Positions 26,978 through 35,442 of a stretch of 64,000 nt of DNA are shown here, in pieces. The stretch lies in NCBI RefSeq assembly GCF_015751785.1, contig NZ_JADOTY010000001.1, positions 3,472,001 to 3,536,000 on the forward strand, written 5' to 3'. The notes beneath the pieces were generated by a model. The model was not told the DNA's origin and ran no database searches. It saw only the letters and a program-made list of their open reading frames with translations. Origin of the DNA: Micromonospora vinacea. Lineage in GTDB: Bacteria > Actinomycetota > Actinomycetes > Mycobacteriales > Micromonosporaceae. The number at the start of each line of letters is the position of its first letter. The stretch's first letter is position 1. The position numbers and the translations under genes are program-made.

Positions 26978-28207
26978 ATGACCGCACCGGAATCACTCTC
27001 GCTCGCCCAGGCCCGCCGCGCGGCGCTCGCCGCCCAGGGCTTCGCCGACCCGGCGCCGACGGGCGTGCCCACCCGCCGGCACCTCCGTCGGGTGCTGGGC
27101 CGGGTCGGGCTGATCCAGATGGACTCGGTCAACGTGCTGCAACGCGCGCACTACCTGCCGCTCTACAGCCGACTCGGGCCCTACCCGACCACCCTGCTCG
27201 ACCAGGCCGCCTACCGACGCCCGCGCGAGCTGTTCGAATACTGGGGCCACGAGGCGTCGCTGGTCCCCGTCGAGCTGCACCCGATGCTGCGCTGGCGGAT
27301 GGCCCGCGCGCACAGCGAATCCTGGGGCGGCATGCGGCGGATCGCCCAGGAGCAGCCGGAACTGGTCGCCTGGGTCCGGGACGAGGTGGCCGCCCGGGGG
27401 CCGCTGACCGCCGCCGAGATCGAGCACGACGCGCCCCGGGAGACCGGCAACTGGGGGTGGAACTGGTCGGCGGTCAAGCGGGCGTTGGAGTTCCTGTTCT
27501 GGGCCGGGGAGGTGGCCGCCGCCGAGCGCAGCACCTCCTTCGCGCGCCGCTACGACCTGCCCGAGCGGGTGCTGCCCGCGGCGGTGCTGGCCGCACCCAC
27601 CCCGACCGACGCCGAGGCGTACCGCACGTTGGTGGCCCTCGCGGCACGGTCGCTCGGGGTGGCCGCGGAGCCGGAGCTGCGCGACTACTTCCGGTTGCCG
27701 CTGGCCGGTGCCCGGCAGGCCGTCGCCGAGCTGGCCGAGGCCGGTGAGCTGGTGCCGGTCACCGTGGCGGGCTGGCGCCAGCCCGCCTGGCTGCACGCGT
27801 CCGCCCGGCTGCCCCGCTGGGTGCGGGGCAACACACTGGTCAGCCCCTTCGATCCGCTGATCTGGGAACGGGCCCGCACCGAGCGGCTGTTCGGCTTCAA
27901 CTACCGGATCGAGATCTACGTCCCGGCACCACAGCGGGTCTACGGCTACTACGTGTTGCCATTCCTACAGGGCGACCGGTTCACCGCCCGGGTCGATCTG
28001 AAGGCCGATCGCAAGGCCGGGGTGCTGCTCGTCCCGGCCGCCTGGCTCGAACCCGGCGCCGACCCGGGGGAGACCGCGGTGGCGCTCGCCGCCGAGCTGT
28101 ACCGGCTCGCCGGCTGGCTCGGCCTGGACGCGGTGGCACCGCCCGCCGCCGGCGACCTGGCCGGTCCGCTCACCGCCGCGTTGGCCGGCGTGTCCGGTGT
28201 ACCGTGA
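26978..28207 (+). CDS. YcaQ/AlkZ-like DNA glycosylase (winged-helix HTH_42 family)
   Basis: A 409-residue member of the winged-helix family that includes E. coli YcaQ (AlkX) and Streptomyces AlkZ, which remove bulky or crosslinked alkylpurines. The catalytic QxD-type motif appears as GLIQMDSVNVLQRAHYLPLY near residue 43. Later signatures include LFEYWGHEASLVP and LVSPFDPLIWERARTERLF. The QxD form points to the YcaQ branch rather than the QxQ AlkZ branch. ATG 26978 is used; an earlier frame has no ribosome site. The role may be self-protection or general repair. Confidence 0.87.
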   Translation: MTAPESLSLAQARRAALAAQGFADPAPTGVPTRRHLRRVLGRVGLIQMDSVNVLQRAHYLPLYSRLGPYPTTLLDQAAYRRPRELFEYWGHEASLVPVELHPMLRWRMARAHSESWGGMRRIAQEQPELVAWVRDEVAARGPLTAAEIEHDAPRETGNWGWNWSAVKRALEFLFWAGEVAAAERSTSFARRYDLPERVLPAAVLAAPTPTDAEAYRTLVALAARSLGVAAEPELRDYFRLPLAGARQAVAELAEAGELVPVTVAGWRQPAWLHASARLPRWVRGNTLVSPFDPLIWERARTERLFGFNYRIEIYVPAPQRVYGYYVLPFLQGDRFTARVDLKADRKAGVLLVPAAWLEPGADPGETAVALAAELYRLAGWLGLDAVAPPAAGDLAGPLTAALAGVSGVP

Positions 28208-28211
28208 GCGC

Positions 28212-28874
28212 GTGACGAGCGCTCCCGGACCGGTCGACCAGCCGCAGCCCGCCCCCGGGGCGGTCCACACGGCGCCCGCGGACTCTGTTCCCAGCGGCGC
28301 GGGTCCCGGTGGGTTCGGTCCCGGTGGCGCGGGTCCTGGTGGCTCTGGTCCCGGTGGCGCGGCTTTCGGTGGCTCGGCGCCGGAGGGTTGGCCGACGACC
28401 CCGCCTGGTGGCTATGCGGCTCCTGAGCCGGACCGGCTCACCCGGTTCGTGCTGCGGCTCTACGAACGATCCCCGCGCTGGGCGGTGCCGCTGGCCGCGC
28501 TCGGCTGCGTCGCCATCGGCATGAGCTACGCGCTGCTCAGCAACCCGACCCACGCCGACCCGGACGCCGCGCCCACCTGCCTGCTCAAGTTGACCACCGG
28601 GCTGGACTGCCCGGGCTGTGGTGGCACCCGCGCACTCTGGTACGTGCTGCACGGTGACCTGCCGGCCGCCGCCCGGCACCACTTCGTCTTCATCTTCGCG
28701 CTGCCGTTCCTCGCGTACCTCTTCGTGGCCTGGGCCGGCAGCCAGGCGTTCGGTTGGCGACTGCCCGAACTGCGGATCAGCTCGAAGGTCATCGGCGGCT
28801 TCCTGGCCGCGTGGCTGGCCTTCTCGGTGCTCCGCAACCTGCCCTGGGCGCCGTTCACGTCGCTCTACGTCTGA
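28212..28874 (+). CDS. DUF2752 membrane protein
   Basis: A 220-residue protein with a Gly/Pro/Ala-rich disordered N-terminus (about residues 20-60, repeated GGxGPGG units) and a C-terminal DUF2752 domain. The domain motif CPGCGGTRALWYVLHGDLPA is clear, in a region with three or four membrane helices. GTG 28212 leaves a 4-nt gap from the upstream stop; GTG 28197 would overlap by 11 nt, and neither has a strong ribosome site. The function of DUF2752 is not established. Confidence 0.85.
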   Translation: MTSAPGPVDQPQPAPGAVHTAPADSVPSGAGPGGFGPGGAGPGGSGPGGAAFGGSAPEGWPTTPPGGYAAPEPDRLTRFVLRLYERSPRWAVPLAALGCVAIGMSYALLSNPTHADPDAAPTCLLKLTTGLDCPGCGGTRALWYVLHGDLPAAARHHFVFIFALPFLAYLFVAWAGSQAFGWRLPELRISSKVIGGFLAAWLAFSVLRNLPWAPFTSLYV

Positions 28875-28959
28875 CCGCCCTGCCGCCGACTGCCGCCCCC
28901 GCCTCGCTGGTAACCGAGTGCGCCGGCGCGCGATGCGGGGCTCGGCCGGCATGCTCTGT

Positions 28960-29420
28960 TCGGCGTCCTTTGGAGCTGATTCGTTTACGACATCACGGGC
29001 CTCCTCCGCCGCCACTTCATGCCCGACTCGGCATTCAGGAAACCGGGCCATCCACCCGACCCGGATACCCCGACTTGCAGGAACGCGAGTCGATCACCCA
29101 GTAGGCAGCCGGACGCCCACGCCTCGCGGCGCACCGCGGCCGACGCATTTCGCCCCAAGATCGTGCTCGATCCTGGATGTAGTGGTGTCGGGCGCGGCGG
29201 ATCCCACTACATCCGGGATGTTGCGCGATCTTGCGGGCGGAAGCGGCTGCCGGGTCGCTCGGGTCGCGCTTGAATTGTTCGGGGCGCTTGGACGCCTGGG
29301 CGAGGCTCGGGCCACGCTCGTCGGGTTGGGAGGGCCCATCCTCCGCAGAGAGACGTGCCTGATGGAGAGCCCCATCCGTCGGGCTGATGTCGCAAACGAT
29401 TCAGCTCCAAAGGACGCCGA
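28960..29420. mobile_element. MITE-like unit with 36-bp inverted ends
   Basis: The ends 28960-28995 and 29385-29420 are inverted copies matching at 34 of 36 positions, enclosing about 390 nt with no gene. The middle carries a strong hairpin. This is the layout of a miniature inverted-repeat element or of a decayed insertion sequence. No target-site duplication was recognised just outside the ends, so mobility is only inferred. Confidence 0.45.
29156..29233. repeat. Long hairpin with GATCTTG ends
   Basis: An 11-bp perfect core (GGATGTAGTGG with CCACTACATCC) is nested in outer arms CAAGATCG and CGATCTTG. The outer end matches the repeat at 14.93 kb (GCGATCTTGC). It lies in the centre of the 28960-29420 inverted-repeat unit. 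Confidence 0.65.
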
Positions 29421-29454
29421 TGGGACTGTCCGCCCCGGCCTCGACAACGATCAC

Positions 29455-29572
29455 GCCGGGCGCCGGACGCCGGGCGCCGGACGCCGGGCCCGGGACCCCA
29501 CGCCCGGGCCCGGGATCCCAAGCGCCCGACCCCAAGCCCCGGGCCCCAAGCCCCGGACCTCGCCCGGGGTTT
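29455..29572 (+). repeat. GC-only simple-repeat tract
   Basis: A low-complexity tract nearly without A/T, starting with two copies of a GCCGGACGCCGGGC-like unit and continuing with CCCAAGC/CCCCGG units. Many alternative hairpins are possible. No gene is supported. Confidence 0.6.
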
Positions 29573-29669
29573 CGGCGACTTCACCGCTGCTGAGTGATCG
29601 ACATTGCACGGGGCGCGCCTGAGTTGGGCCGGGCGGCACCCCACCACTAAAGTCCCAGGAATGCCGGAC

Positions 29670-30410
29670 ATGGTGCAGCCCCAGGTCAAGTTGATCGCGT
29701 GGACCCAATTCGCGGCCCCGGACGACGTGCCGTGGTCGACCGACGCGGAGGGTGGCCAGGCGCTCGCCGAGTTCGCCGGCCGGGCCTGCTACCAGTCGTG
29801 GAAGAAGCCGAACCCGGCGACCGCCACCAACGCCGGCTACCTGGCGCACATCCTCGAAGTGGGTCACCTGAGCGTGCTGGAGCACGGGTCGGTCACCTTC
29901 TACTTCACCGGGGTGTCCCGCTCCTTCACCCACGAGCTGATCCGGCACCGGCACTTCTCGTACTCCCAGCTCTCTCAGCGGTACGTCCCGGAGCGGGACG
30001 CGGCCATGGTCGAGCCGGCCGTCATCGCCGACGACCCGGAGCTGCACAAGAAGTTCGTGGAGGCCGCCGAGGCGAGCGTTCGGGCGTACACCGAGTTGCT
30101 GGAGGGCCTGGAGCAGCGCTTCTCCGACGAGCCGAACCCGACGCTGCGCCGCAAGCAGGCCCGGCAGGCGGCCCGGGCGGTGCTGCCCAACGCCACCGAG
30201 ACGCGGATCGTGGTCTCCGGCAACTACCGGGCCTGGCGGCACTTCGTCGCGATGCGGGCCACCGAGCACGCCGACGTGGAGATCCGTGAGCTGGCCGTGG
30301 AGTGCCTTCGCCAGCTCCAGGGCGTCGCCCCGAACGTGTTCGCCGACTTCGTGATCTCCACGCTGCCGGACGGCACCGAAGTGGCGGCCAGCCCGCACGA
30401 GGCGTCCTGA
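29670..30410 (+). CDS. thyX: Flavin-dependent thymidylate synthase
   Basis: Makes dTMP from dUMP using FAD and methylene-tetrahydrofolate. The 246-residue protein contains the ThyX signature [14 protein letters not shown] (about residues 92-105; RHRx7S) and [10 protein letters not shown] earlier. ATG 29670 has AGGA at a proper distance; ATG 29661 directly abuts it and would add three residues. thyX is followed by dapA within 50 nt, the usual actinobacterial order. Confidence 0.96.
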   Translation: MVQPQVKLIAWTQFAAPDDVPWSTDAEGGQALAEFAGRACYQSWKKPNPATATNAGYLAHILEVGHLSVLEHGSVTFYFTGVSRSFTHELIRHRHFSYSQLSQRYVPERDAAMVEPAVIADDPELHKKFVEAAEASVRAYTELLEGLEQRFSDEPNPTLRRKQARQAARAVLPNATETRIVVSGNYRAWRHFVAMRATEHADVEIRELAVECLRQLQGVAPNVFADFVISTLPDGTEVAASPHEAS

Positions 30411-30457
30411 GCCCTTCCCCGACGGGCCCCGGCTGGTCGTCCGCTAGGTTGGAGGGT

Positions 30458-31384
30458 ATGACGCACGACCACCTCGACGCCGCGGCCCGACCGGCGTCCC
30501 GCCCCTTCGGCCGGATGCTCACCGCCATGGTGAGCCCGTTCACCCCCGACGGTTCCCTCGATCTCGACGGCGCCGCCCGGCTGGCGAGCCACCTGGTCGA
30601 CGAGCAGGGCAACGACGCGTTGGTGGTCAACGGCACCACCGGCGAGTCGCCGACCACCACCGACGCGGAGAAGGAGCACCTGATCCGGGCCGTGGTGGAG
30701 GCCGTCGGTGACCGCGCCAAGGTGGTCGCGGGCGTCGGCACCAACGACACCCGGCACACCATCGAGCTGGCCGCCGCCGCCGAGAAGGCGGGTGCGCACG
30801 GCCTGCTGGTGGTCACCCCGTACTACAACAAGCCGCCGCAGAGTGGGTTGCTGCGCCACTTCACAGCGGTGGCCGACGCCAGCGGCCTGCCGGTGATGCT
30901 GTACGACATCCCGCACCGCTCGGGCGTACCGATCGACACCGAGACGCTGGTCCGGCTCGCCGAGCACGGCCGGATCGTCGCGGTCAAGGACGCCAAGAGC
31001 GACCTGACCGCCACCAGCTGGGTCACCAGCCGGACCGCCCTCGCCTTCTACTGCGGCGAGGACGCCCTCACCCTGCCGGCGCTGGCCGTCGGGTCCGTGG
31101 GCGTGGTCGGCACCTCGACGCACTTCACCGGGGCGCTGACCGCACAGATGATCGAGGCGTACGACGCGGGGGACATGCCGACCGCGCTGGCCCTGCACCG
31201 GCGGCTGCTGCCGCTGTTCACCGGCATCTTCCGTACCCAGGGCACCATCCTGGTGAAGGCGGGCCTGGCGTCGCTGGGCCTGCCGGCCGGCCCGGTGCGG
31301 CCCCCGCTCGTGGACGCCACCGACGACGAGATCGCCCAGCTGCGCGCGGACTTCGCGGCAGCGGGCCTGGAGCTGCCCGAATGA
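30458..31384 (+). CDS. dapA: 4-hydroxy-tetrahydrodipicolinate synthase
   Basis: Condenses pyruvate with aspartate semialdehyde in the lysine/DAP pathway. The 308-residue TIM barrel shows NGTTGESPTTT, the Tyr motif VTPYYNKPPQ, LYDIPHRSGVP and the Schiff-base Lys in AVKDAKSDL (about residue 176). The start at 30458 is close to a GGAGGG site (short spacing). It sits between thyX and rnj. The catalytic residues are intact. Confidence 0.96.
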   Translation: MTHDHLDAAARPASRPFGRMLTAMVSPFTPDGSLDLDGAARLASHLVDEQGNDALVVNGTTGESPTTTDAEKEHLIRAVVEAVGDRAKVVAGVGTNDTRHTIELAAAAEKAGAHGLLVVTPYYNKPPQSGLLRHFTAVADASGLPVMLYDIPHRSGVPIDTETLVRLAEHGRIVAVKDAKSDLTATSWVTSRTALAFYCGEDALTLPALAVGSVGVVGTSTHFTGALTAQMIEAYDAGDMPTALALHRRLLPLFTGIFRTQGTILVKAGLASLGLPAGPVRPPLVDATDDEIAQLRADFAAAGLELPE

Positions 31385-31436
31385 ACGAACGACACGATGG
31401 GCGCCGAGTGACGGCGTCGCAGAATGAGGTGGACGC

Positions 31437-33125
31437 GTGACCGAGGCGCACATCGAGGCGGAACTACCCCCGCCGCTGCCGGAAGGTGGCCTGCGGATCA
31501 TCCCGCTCGGCGGGCTCGGCGCCATCGGTCGGAACATGACCGTCTTCGAGTACGACGGCAAGTTGCTGATCGTCGACTGCGGGGTCCTGTTCCCCGACGT
31601 CGAGCAGCCGGGTGTGGATCTGATCCTGCCCGACTTCGGTCCGATCCTGGACCGGCTGGCCGACGTGCAGGCGATCGTGCTGACGCACGGTCACGAGGAC
31701 CACATCGGCGCGGTGCCGTACCTGCTCGCCCACAAGCCCGACATCCCGCTGGTCGGCTCACAGTTCACCCTCGCCCTGGTCGAGGCGAAGTTGGCCGAGC
31801 GGCGCATCCAGCCGTACACGCTTACCGTGCGGGAGGGCGGCCGCGAGCGGCTCGGCCCGTTCGAGTGTGAGTTCTTCGCGGTCAACCACTCGATCCCGGA
31901 CGCCCTCGCGGTGGCCATCCGGACCCCCGCCGGCCTGGTGCTGCACACCGGCGACTTCAAGATGGACCAGCTGCCGCTGGACGGTCGGATCACCGACCTG
32001 GCCGGCTTCGCCCGGCTCGGCGCCGAAGGCGTCGACCTGCTGCTGTCCGACTCCACCAACGCGGAGATCCCCGGCTTCGTCACCCCGGAGCGGGAGATCG
32101 GGCCGGTGCTCGACTCGATCTTCGCGAAGGCCAAGGGCCGGATCATCGTGGCCTCGTTCGCCTCGCACGTGCACCGCGTGCAGCAGGTCTTCGACTCCGC
32201 CGCCGAACACGGCCGCAAGGTCGCGCTGATCGGCCGGTCCATGGTCCGCAACATGGGCATCGCCCGGGACCTCGGCCTGCTCAACATCCCGGCCGGCCTG
32301 GTCATCAGCATCGACGAGGCGACCACGCTGCCGCCGGATGAGATCGTGCTGATGTCCACCGGGTCCCAGGGTGAGCCGATGAGCGCCCTGGGCCGGATGG
32401 CCAGCGGCGACCACCGGCACATCACCATCGCCCCCGGTGACACCGTCGTGCTGGCCTCGTCGCTGGTGCCGGGCAACGAGACCTCGGTCTACCGGGTGAT
32501 CAACCGGCTCGCTCGGGCCGGCGCGGTGGTCGTGCACAAGGACGTGGCCAAGGTGCACGTCTCCGGGCACGCCCCCGCCGGGGAACTGCTCTACCTGCTC
32601 AACGTGGTCCGGCCCAGCAACCTGATGCCGGTGCACGGCGAGTGGCGTCACCTGCGCGCCCACGCCCGGCTCGGCATCGAATCCGGGGTCGCCGCCGACC
32701 GGGTGGTGCTCTGCGAGGACGGCGACGTCGTCGACCTGGTCGAGGGCCGCGCCAGCCTGGTCGGGCACGTGAAGAGCCGGTACGTCTACGTGGACGGCCT
32801 CGCCGTCGGTGACGTCAGCGAGTCGCTGCTCACCGAACGGCGGATCCTCGGTGACGGCGGTTTCATCGCCACGACCGTTGTCGTCGACTCGGTCACCGGC
32901 AAGGTGGTCGCCGGCCCGACGCTCTCCGCGAAGGGCTTCTCCGAGGACCCGGAGGCGTTCAACCCGGTGGTGCCGCTGGTCACCGAGGCGCTCAACCGGG
33001 CCGCGGCGGACGGCATCACCGACCCGCACCAGCTCCAGCAGATCGTCCGGCGGACCGTGGGGCGGTGGGTCAACGACAAGTACCGTCGCCGGCCGATGAT
33101 CGTGCCCACCGTCGTCGAGGTCTGA
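31437..33125 (+). CDS. rnj: Ribonuclease J
   Basis: An exo/endoribonuclease of the metallo-beta-lactamase/beta-CASP family, used in rRNA maturation and mRNA decay. The 562 residues carry the metal motif LTHGHEDHIGAVPYL (about residue 81), further ligands in NHSIPDA and LHTGDFKMD, and the beta-CASP region SGHAPAGELLYLL. GTG 31437 has GAGGTGGA before it. It follows dapA as in Mycobacterium and Streptomyces. Confidence 0.96.
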   Translation: MTEAHIEAELPPPLPEGGLRIIPLGGLGAIGRNMTVFEYDGKLLIVDCGVLFPDVEQPGVDLILPDFGPILDRLADVQAIVLTHGHEDHIGAVPYLLAHKPDIPLVGSQFTLALVEAKLAERRIQPYTLTVREGGRERLGPFECEFFAVNHSIPDALAVAIRTPAGLVLHTGDFKMDQLPLDGRITDLAGFARLGAEGVDLLLSDSTNAEIPGFVTPEREIGPVLDSIFAKAKGRIIVASFASHVHRVQQVFDSAAEHGRKVALIGRSMVRNMGIARDLGLLNIPAGLVISIDEATTLPPDEIVLMSTGSQGEPMSALGRMASGDHRHITIAPGDTVVLASSLVPGNETSVYRVINRLARAGAVVVHKDVAKVHVSGHAPAGELLYLLNVVRPSNLMPVHGEWRHLRAHARLGIESGVAADRVVLCEDGDVVDLVEGRASLVGHVKSRYVYVDGLAVGDVSESLLTERRILGDGGFIATTVVVDSVTGKVVAGPTLSAKGFSEDPEAFNPVVPLVTEALNRAAADGITDPHQLQQIVRRTVGRWVNDKYRRRPMIVPTVVEV

Positions 33126-33137
33126 GCAACTCCCGCT

Positions 33138-33172
33138 GACGCCGGTCCACCCGAACGGGGTGGGCCGGCGTC
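33138..33172. terminator. Bidirectional terminator hairpin
   Basis: A 15-bp stem (33138-33152 with 33158-33172, one G-U pair) with a 5-nt loop, placed between the convergent stops of rnj and the YbjN-domain gene. Confidence 0.8.
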
Positions 33173-33188
33173 CGCCGTACCCGGGAGG

Positions 33189-34853
33189 TCAGGGCAGGGC
33201 GGCGACGGCCTCGGCGTACGCGACGCCGGTGGCGATGGCGGCGTCCATGAGGATCCGCAGCTGCGCCGGGGCGACCCCGTGCGCCAGGTCGGTGGCCACG
33301 TCGCCGGCCAGCACCAACTCGTCGCCGAGGTCGTGCGCGTACGCCTTGGGCAGCAGCCGGTCGTGGTTCCACGCGTTGCAGAAGGCGTACGCCTCGGCGC
33401 GGCGGGCCGCCGGCAGCCGGCGGTTGGCCATGGCGCGGGCGTGCAACACCTCACCGCGTTCACCGGCCCGCCGGAACTGGATCACCGCACCCTCCCAGTG
33501 GCCGACCACGGTGCCGCCCTCGTCCATCAGGTACTTGTCGCCGCGCCCGTCCAGGATCGCGGTGATCATGGCGAGGGACAGCGCCGACAGCTCGCGTTCA
33601 CCCAGTTCGGCCTCGGCCTCCGCGTCGGAGTGGTCGGTGTCGGGCTCGTCGAGCCCGTCGGGTTCGTCGTCGGTGGGCAACGGAACGGGTGCCGCGAGCG
33701 GGCGCTCGGCCAGCCAGGCGGCCATCCGTCCGGAGTGGTGCCCGGTGCCGTTGCGCGCGTCGAAGCTGCCGGCCAGCTCGCTGGCCACCCCGAGCAGCAG
33801 CGCCCCGAGCGTGTCGACGTCCACCTCGGTGGCCGTCCGCTCGCCGTACGCCGGGCGGGGCATCGTCCGCCCGCCCAGCCCGGCGTCGGCGGCCAGCCCG
33901 CAGACCAGTGCCCCGGCGGCGGCGAACTCCATCGCGGCGAGGTCGTCGGTCGGCCGGTCCAACCGGGGCAGCTGCTCGGCCAGAATGGCCAGCCCGCGTT
34001 CCAGGTGCCCGCCCAGCGCGCAGAACCGCAGGTGCGCGGCGAGGTGCGGGAACGCCGCACGCTCGTGCCGGTGTCGGCGGTACGCCCGCACGTGTGCCGC
34101 CGCCGCGCGCGCCGACTCGCCGGTGCGCAGTGCCGGCAGTAGACCGGCGACCAGGTCCCGCTCGGGCTGGTCGGTGCAGGACCGCGGGTCGCCGTCGGAT
34201 TCCGCGAGCTCGGTGAGCGCCGCGGTCCACTCGCCCCAGCCGGCCAGCAGCTCGGCGCGCCGGGCCGAGGCGCAGCCCGGGCAGCCGCCGGCCGGGCCGG
34301 GCCGTTTGCCGGCCCATCGCTCGTACCAGTGCCGGGCGGTGGGCTCGTCGCCCAGGTGGTCGGCGATGCGGCAGTGCAGCTCCGCGACGGTCGGTGTGTC
34401 CGGACCGTCCGCGCCGACCCGGTGGGCCAGGTCGTGCAGCAGGGACCGGGTCTGGTCCAGCCCCACCCGGGGGGTGCCGAGCAGCGCCTCCACCGCGTAC
34501 CGCTGGTAGCGCAGCAGCAGCCCGGTCTCCGGGTCGGTGAGCAGGTCGGGCCGGTGGTCGGCGGCGGCCCGGCAGCGCCGGACCGGCTCGACCAGACGCC
34601 ACCGCTCCCCGTGCAGCAGGTACGCCTCGATCAGCGCGAACCGCGCGTCCATCCCGGACCGGACGTCGCCGGCCGCGTCGGCGCGCTCGGCGAGCCGTTC
34701 CAGGGCCACCTGCCGCGCCGGGCCGTCGGGGAGGTCCCGGGCGTCGGCGAGCGCGGCCTCCAACGCCGGTATGCGGCCCCGCCCCGGGCGGTCACCGGTG
34801 CCGGTGGGTGGCGTGCCGGTGCGGCTGCCGGTGAACTCGTCCCGGCCGGTCAC
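33189..34853 (-). CDS. TPR-like protein with C-terminal YbjN domain
   Basis: A 554-residue cytoplasmic protein. The N-terminal two thirds is an all-helical, Ala/Leu/Arg-rich array suggestive of tetratricopeptide-like repeats, and contains a CPGCASARR dyad. The last 150 residues form a YbjN-type domain (ILDGRGDKYLMDEGG, then AYAFCNAWNHDRLLPKAYAH). An acidic linker (residues about 385-405) separates the two. It starts with GTG in a 4-base overlap with the upstream YbjN gene. YbjN proteins resemble type III secretion chaperones in fold; the function here is unknown, and the combination suggests a scaffold. Confidence 0.8.
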   Translation of the reverse strand: MTGRDEFTGSRTGTPPTGTGDRPGRGRIPALEAALADARDLPDGPARQVALERLAERADAAGDVRSGMDARFALIEAYLLHGERWRLVEPVRRCRAAADHRPDLLTDPETGLLLRYQRYAVEALLGTPRVGLDQTRSLLHDLAHRVGADGPDTPTVAELHCRIADHLGDEPTARHWYERWAGKRPGPAGGCPGCASARRAELLAGWGEWTAALTELAESDGDPRSCTDQPERDLVAGLLPALRTGESARAAAAHVRAYRRHRHERAAFPHLAAHLRFCALGGHLERGLAILAEQLPRLDRPTDDLAAMEFAAAGALVCGLAADAGLGGRTMPRPAYGERTATEVDVDTLGALLLGVASELAGSFDARNGTGHHSGRMAAWLAERPLAAPVPLPTDDEPDGLDEPDTDHSDAEAEAELGERELSALSLAMITAILDGRGDKYLMDEGGTVVGHWEGAVIQFRRAGERGEVLHARAMANRRLPAARRAEAYAFCNAWNHDRLLPKAYAHDLGDELVLAGDVATDLAHGVAPAQLRILMDAAIATGVAYAEAVAALP

Positions 34854-35329
34854 GACGGCACCGCGCCGGGCAGTCGGCGGACCGCCACGGCCAGCTGGCA
34901 GCCGGTGGAGATGCCACAGTCGAGCAGTTGGTCGAGCTGGTGTGGGGTCACGCCGCGTTCCAGGTCGGTGATCACCTCTCCGTACACCCGGGCCCGCCCG
35001 TTGTCGTCGACGTGCACGAACGCCTTCGGCCAGAGCCGGTCGTGGTTCCAGGAGTTGCAGAACGCGTACAGGTCGGGCACCCGTTCGATGCCGAAGGTCG
35101 GATCGACCATGGTGCGGATCTGGAGCAGCTCCCCGTCGCCGCCGACGCGGAGGAACCAGATCAGGTTGTCGTCGAAGTTGCCCACCAGCTCGCCGTCCAC
35201 TGTCGGGTCGGCGGACCGGCCGCGGGCAGCGAGCACCGCGGCGACCAGTTCGCCGGTCAGCGGACGCAGTGCGCCAGGGTGGCCGGCCAGCGGATCGTCC
35301 GGATCACCCTCGATCTCCGGCGACGCCAT
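34850..35329 (-). CDS. YbjN domain-containing protein
   Basis: A 159-residue protein made mostly of a YbjN domain. The motif LYAFCNSWNHDRLWPKAFVH closely matches the C-terminal domain of the next gene, so the two are paralogous. The genes overlap by 4 bases (GTGA) and should be co-translated. It is divergent from ftsK. No catalytic site is seen; a chaperone or sensory role is only a guess from the fold family. Confidence 0.82.
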   Translation of the reverse strand: MASPEIEGDPDDPLAGHPGALRPLTGELVAAVLAARGRSADPTVDGELVGNFDDNLIWFLRVGGDGELLQIRTMVDPTFGIERVPDLYAFCNSWNHDRLWPKAFVHVDDNGRARVYGEVITDLERGVTPHQLDQLLDCGISTGCQLAVAVRRLPGAVPS

Positions 35330-35442
35330 GGGGCATCCCTTCTGAGGCGGATATCACGACCGGCGGTGGGGTTCGTGTTACGACGCGCGGACACGACCCG
35401 GAAAAGCGGGGTTCTGCCCGGCCCCACCGTTACCGTGACTCT

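Larger units (their letters stand above)
28875..29669. other. 795-nt intergenic region without a credible gene
   Basis: Open frames here lack ribosome binding sites and conserved motifs. The region holds a pair of 36-nt inverted repeats, a central long hairpin and a GC-rich simple repeat, each described separately. It separates the DUF2752 gene from thyX. It may include the thyX promoter close to 29.6 kb, but no clear -10/-35 pair was seen. Confidence 0.7.

Noticed and set aside
29094..29689. Minus-strand ORFs (117 and 160 codons) in the DUF2752-thyX gap
   Set aside because: No ribosome site, low-complexity products, and they run through inverted repeats and simple repeats.
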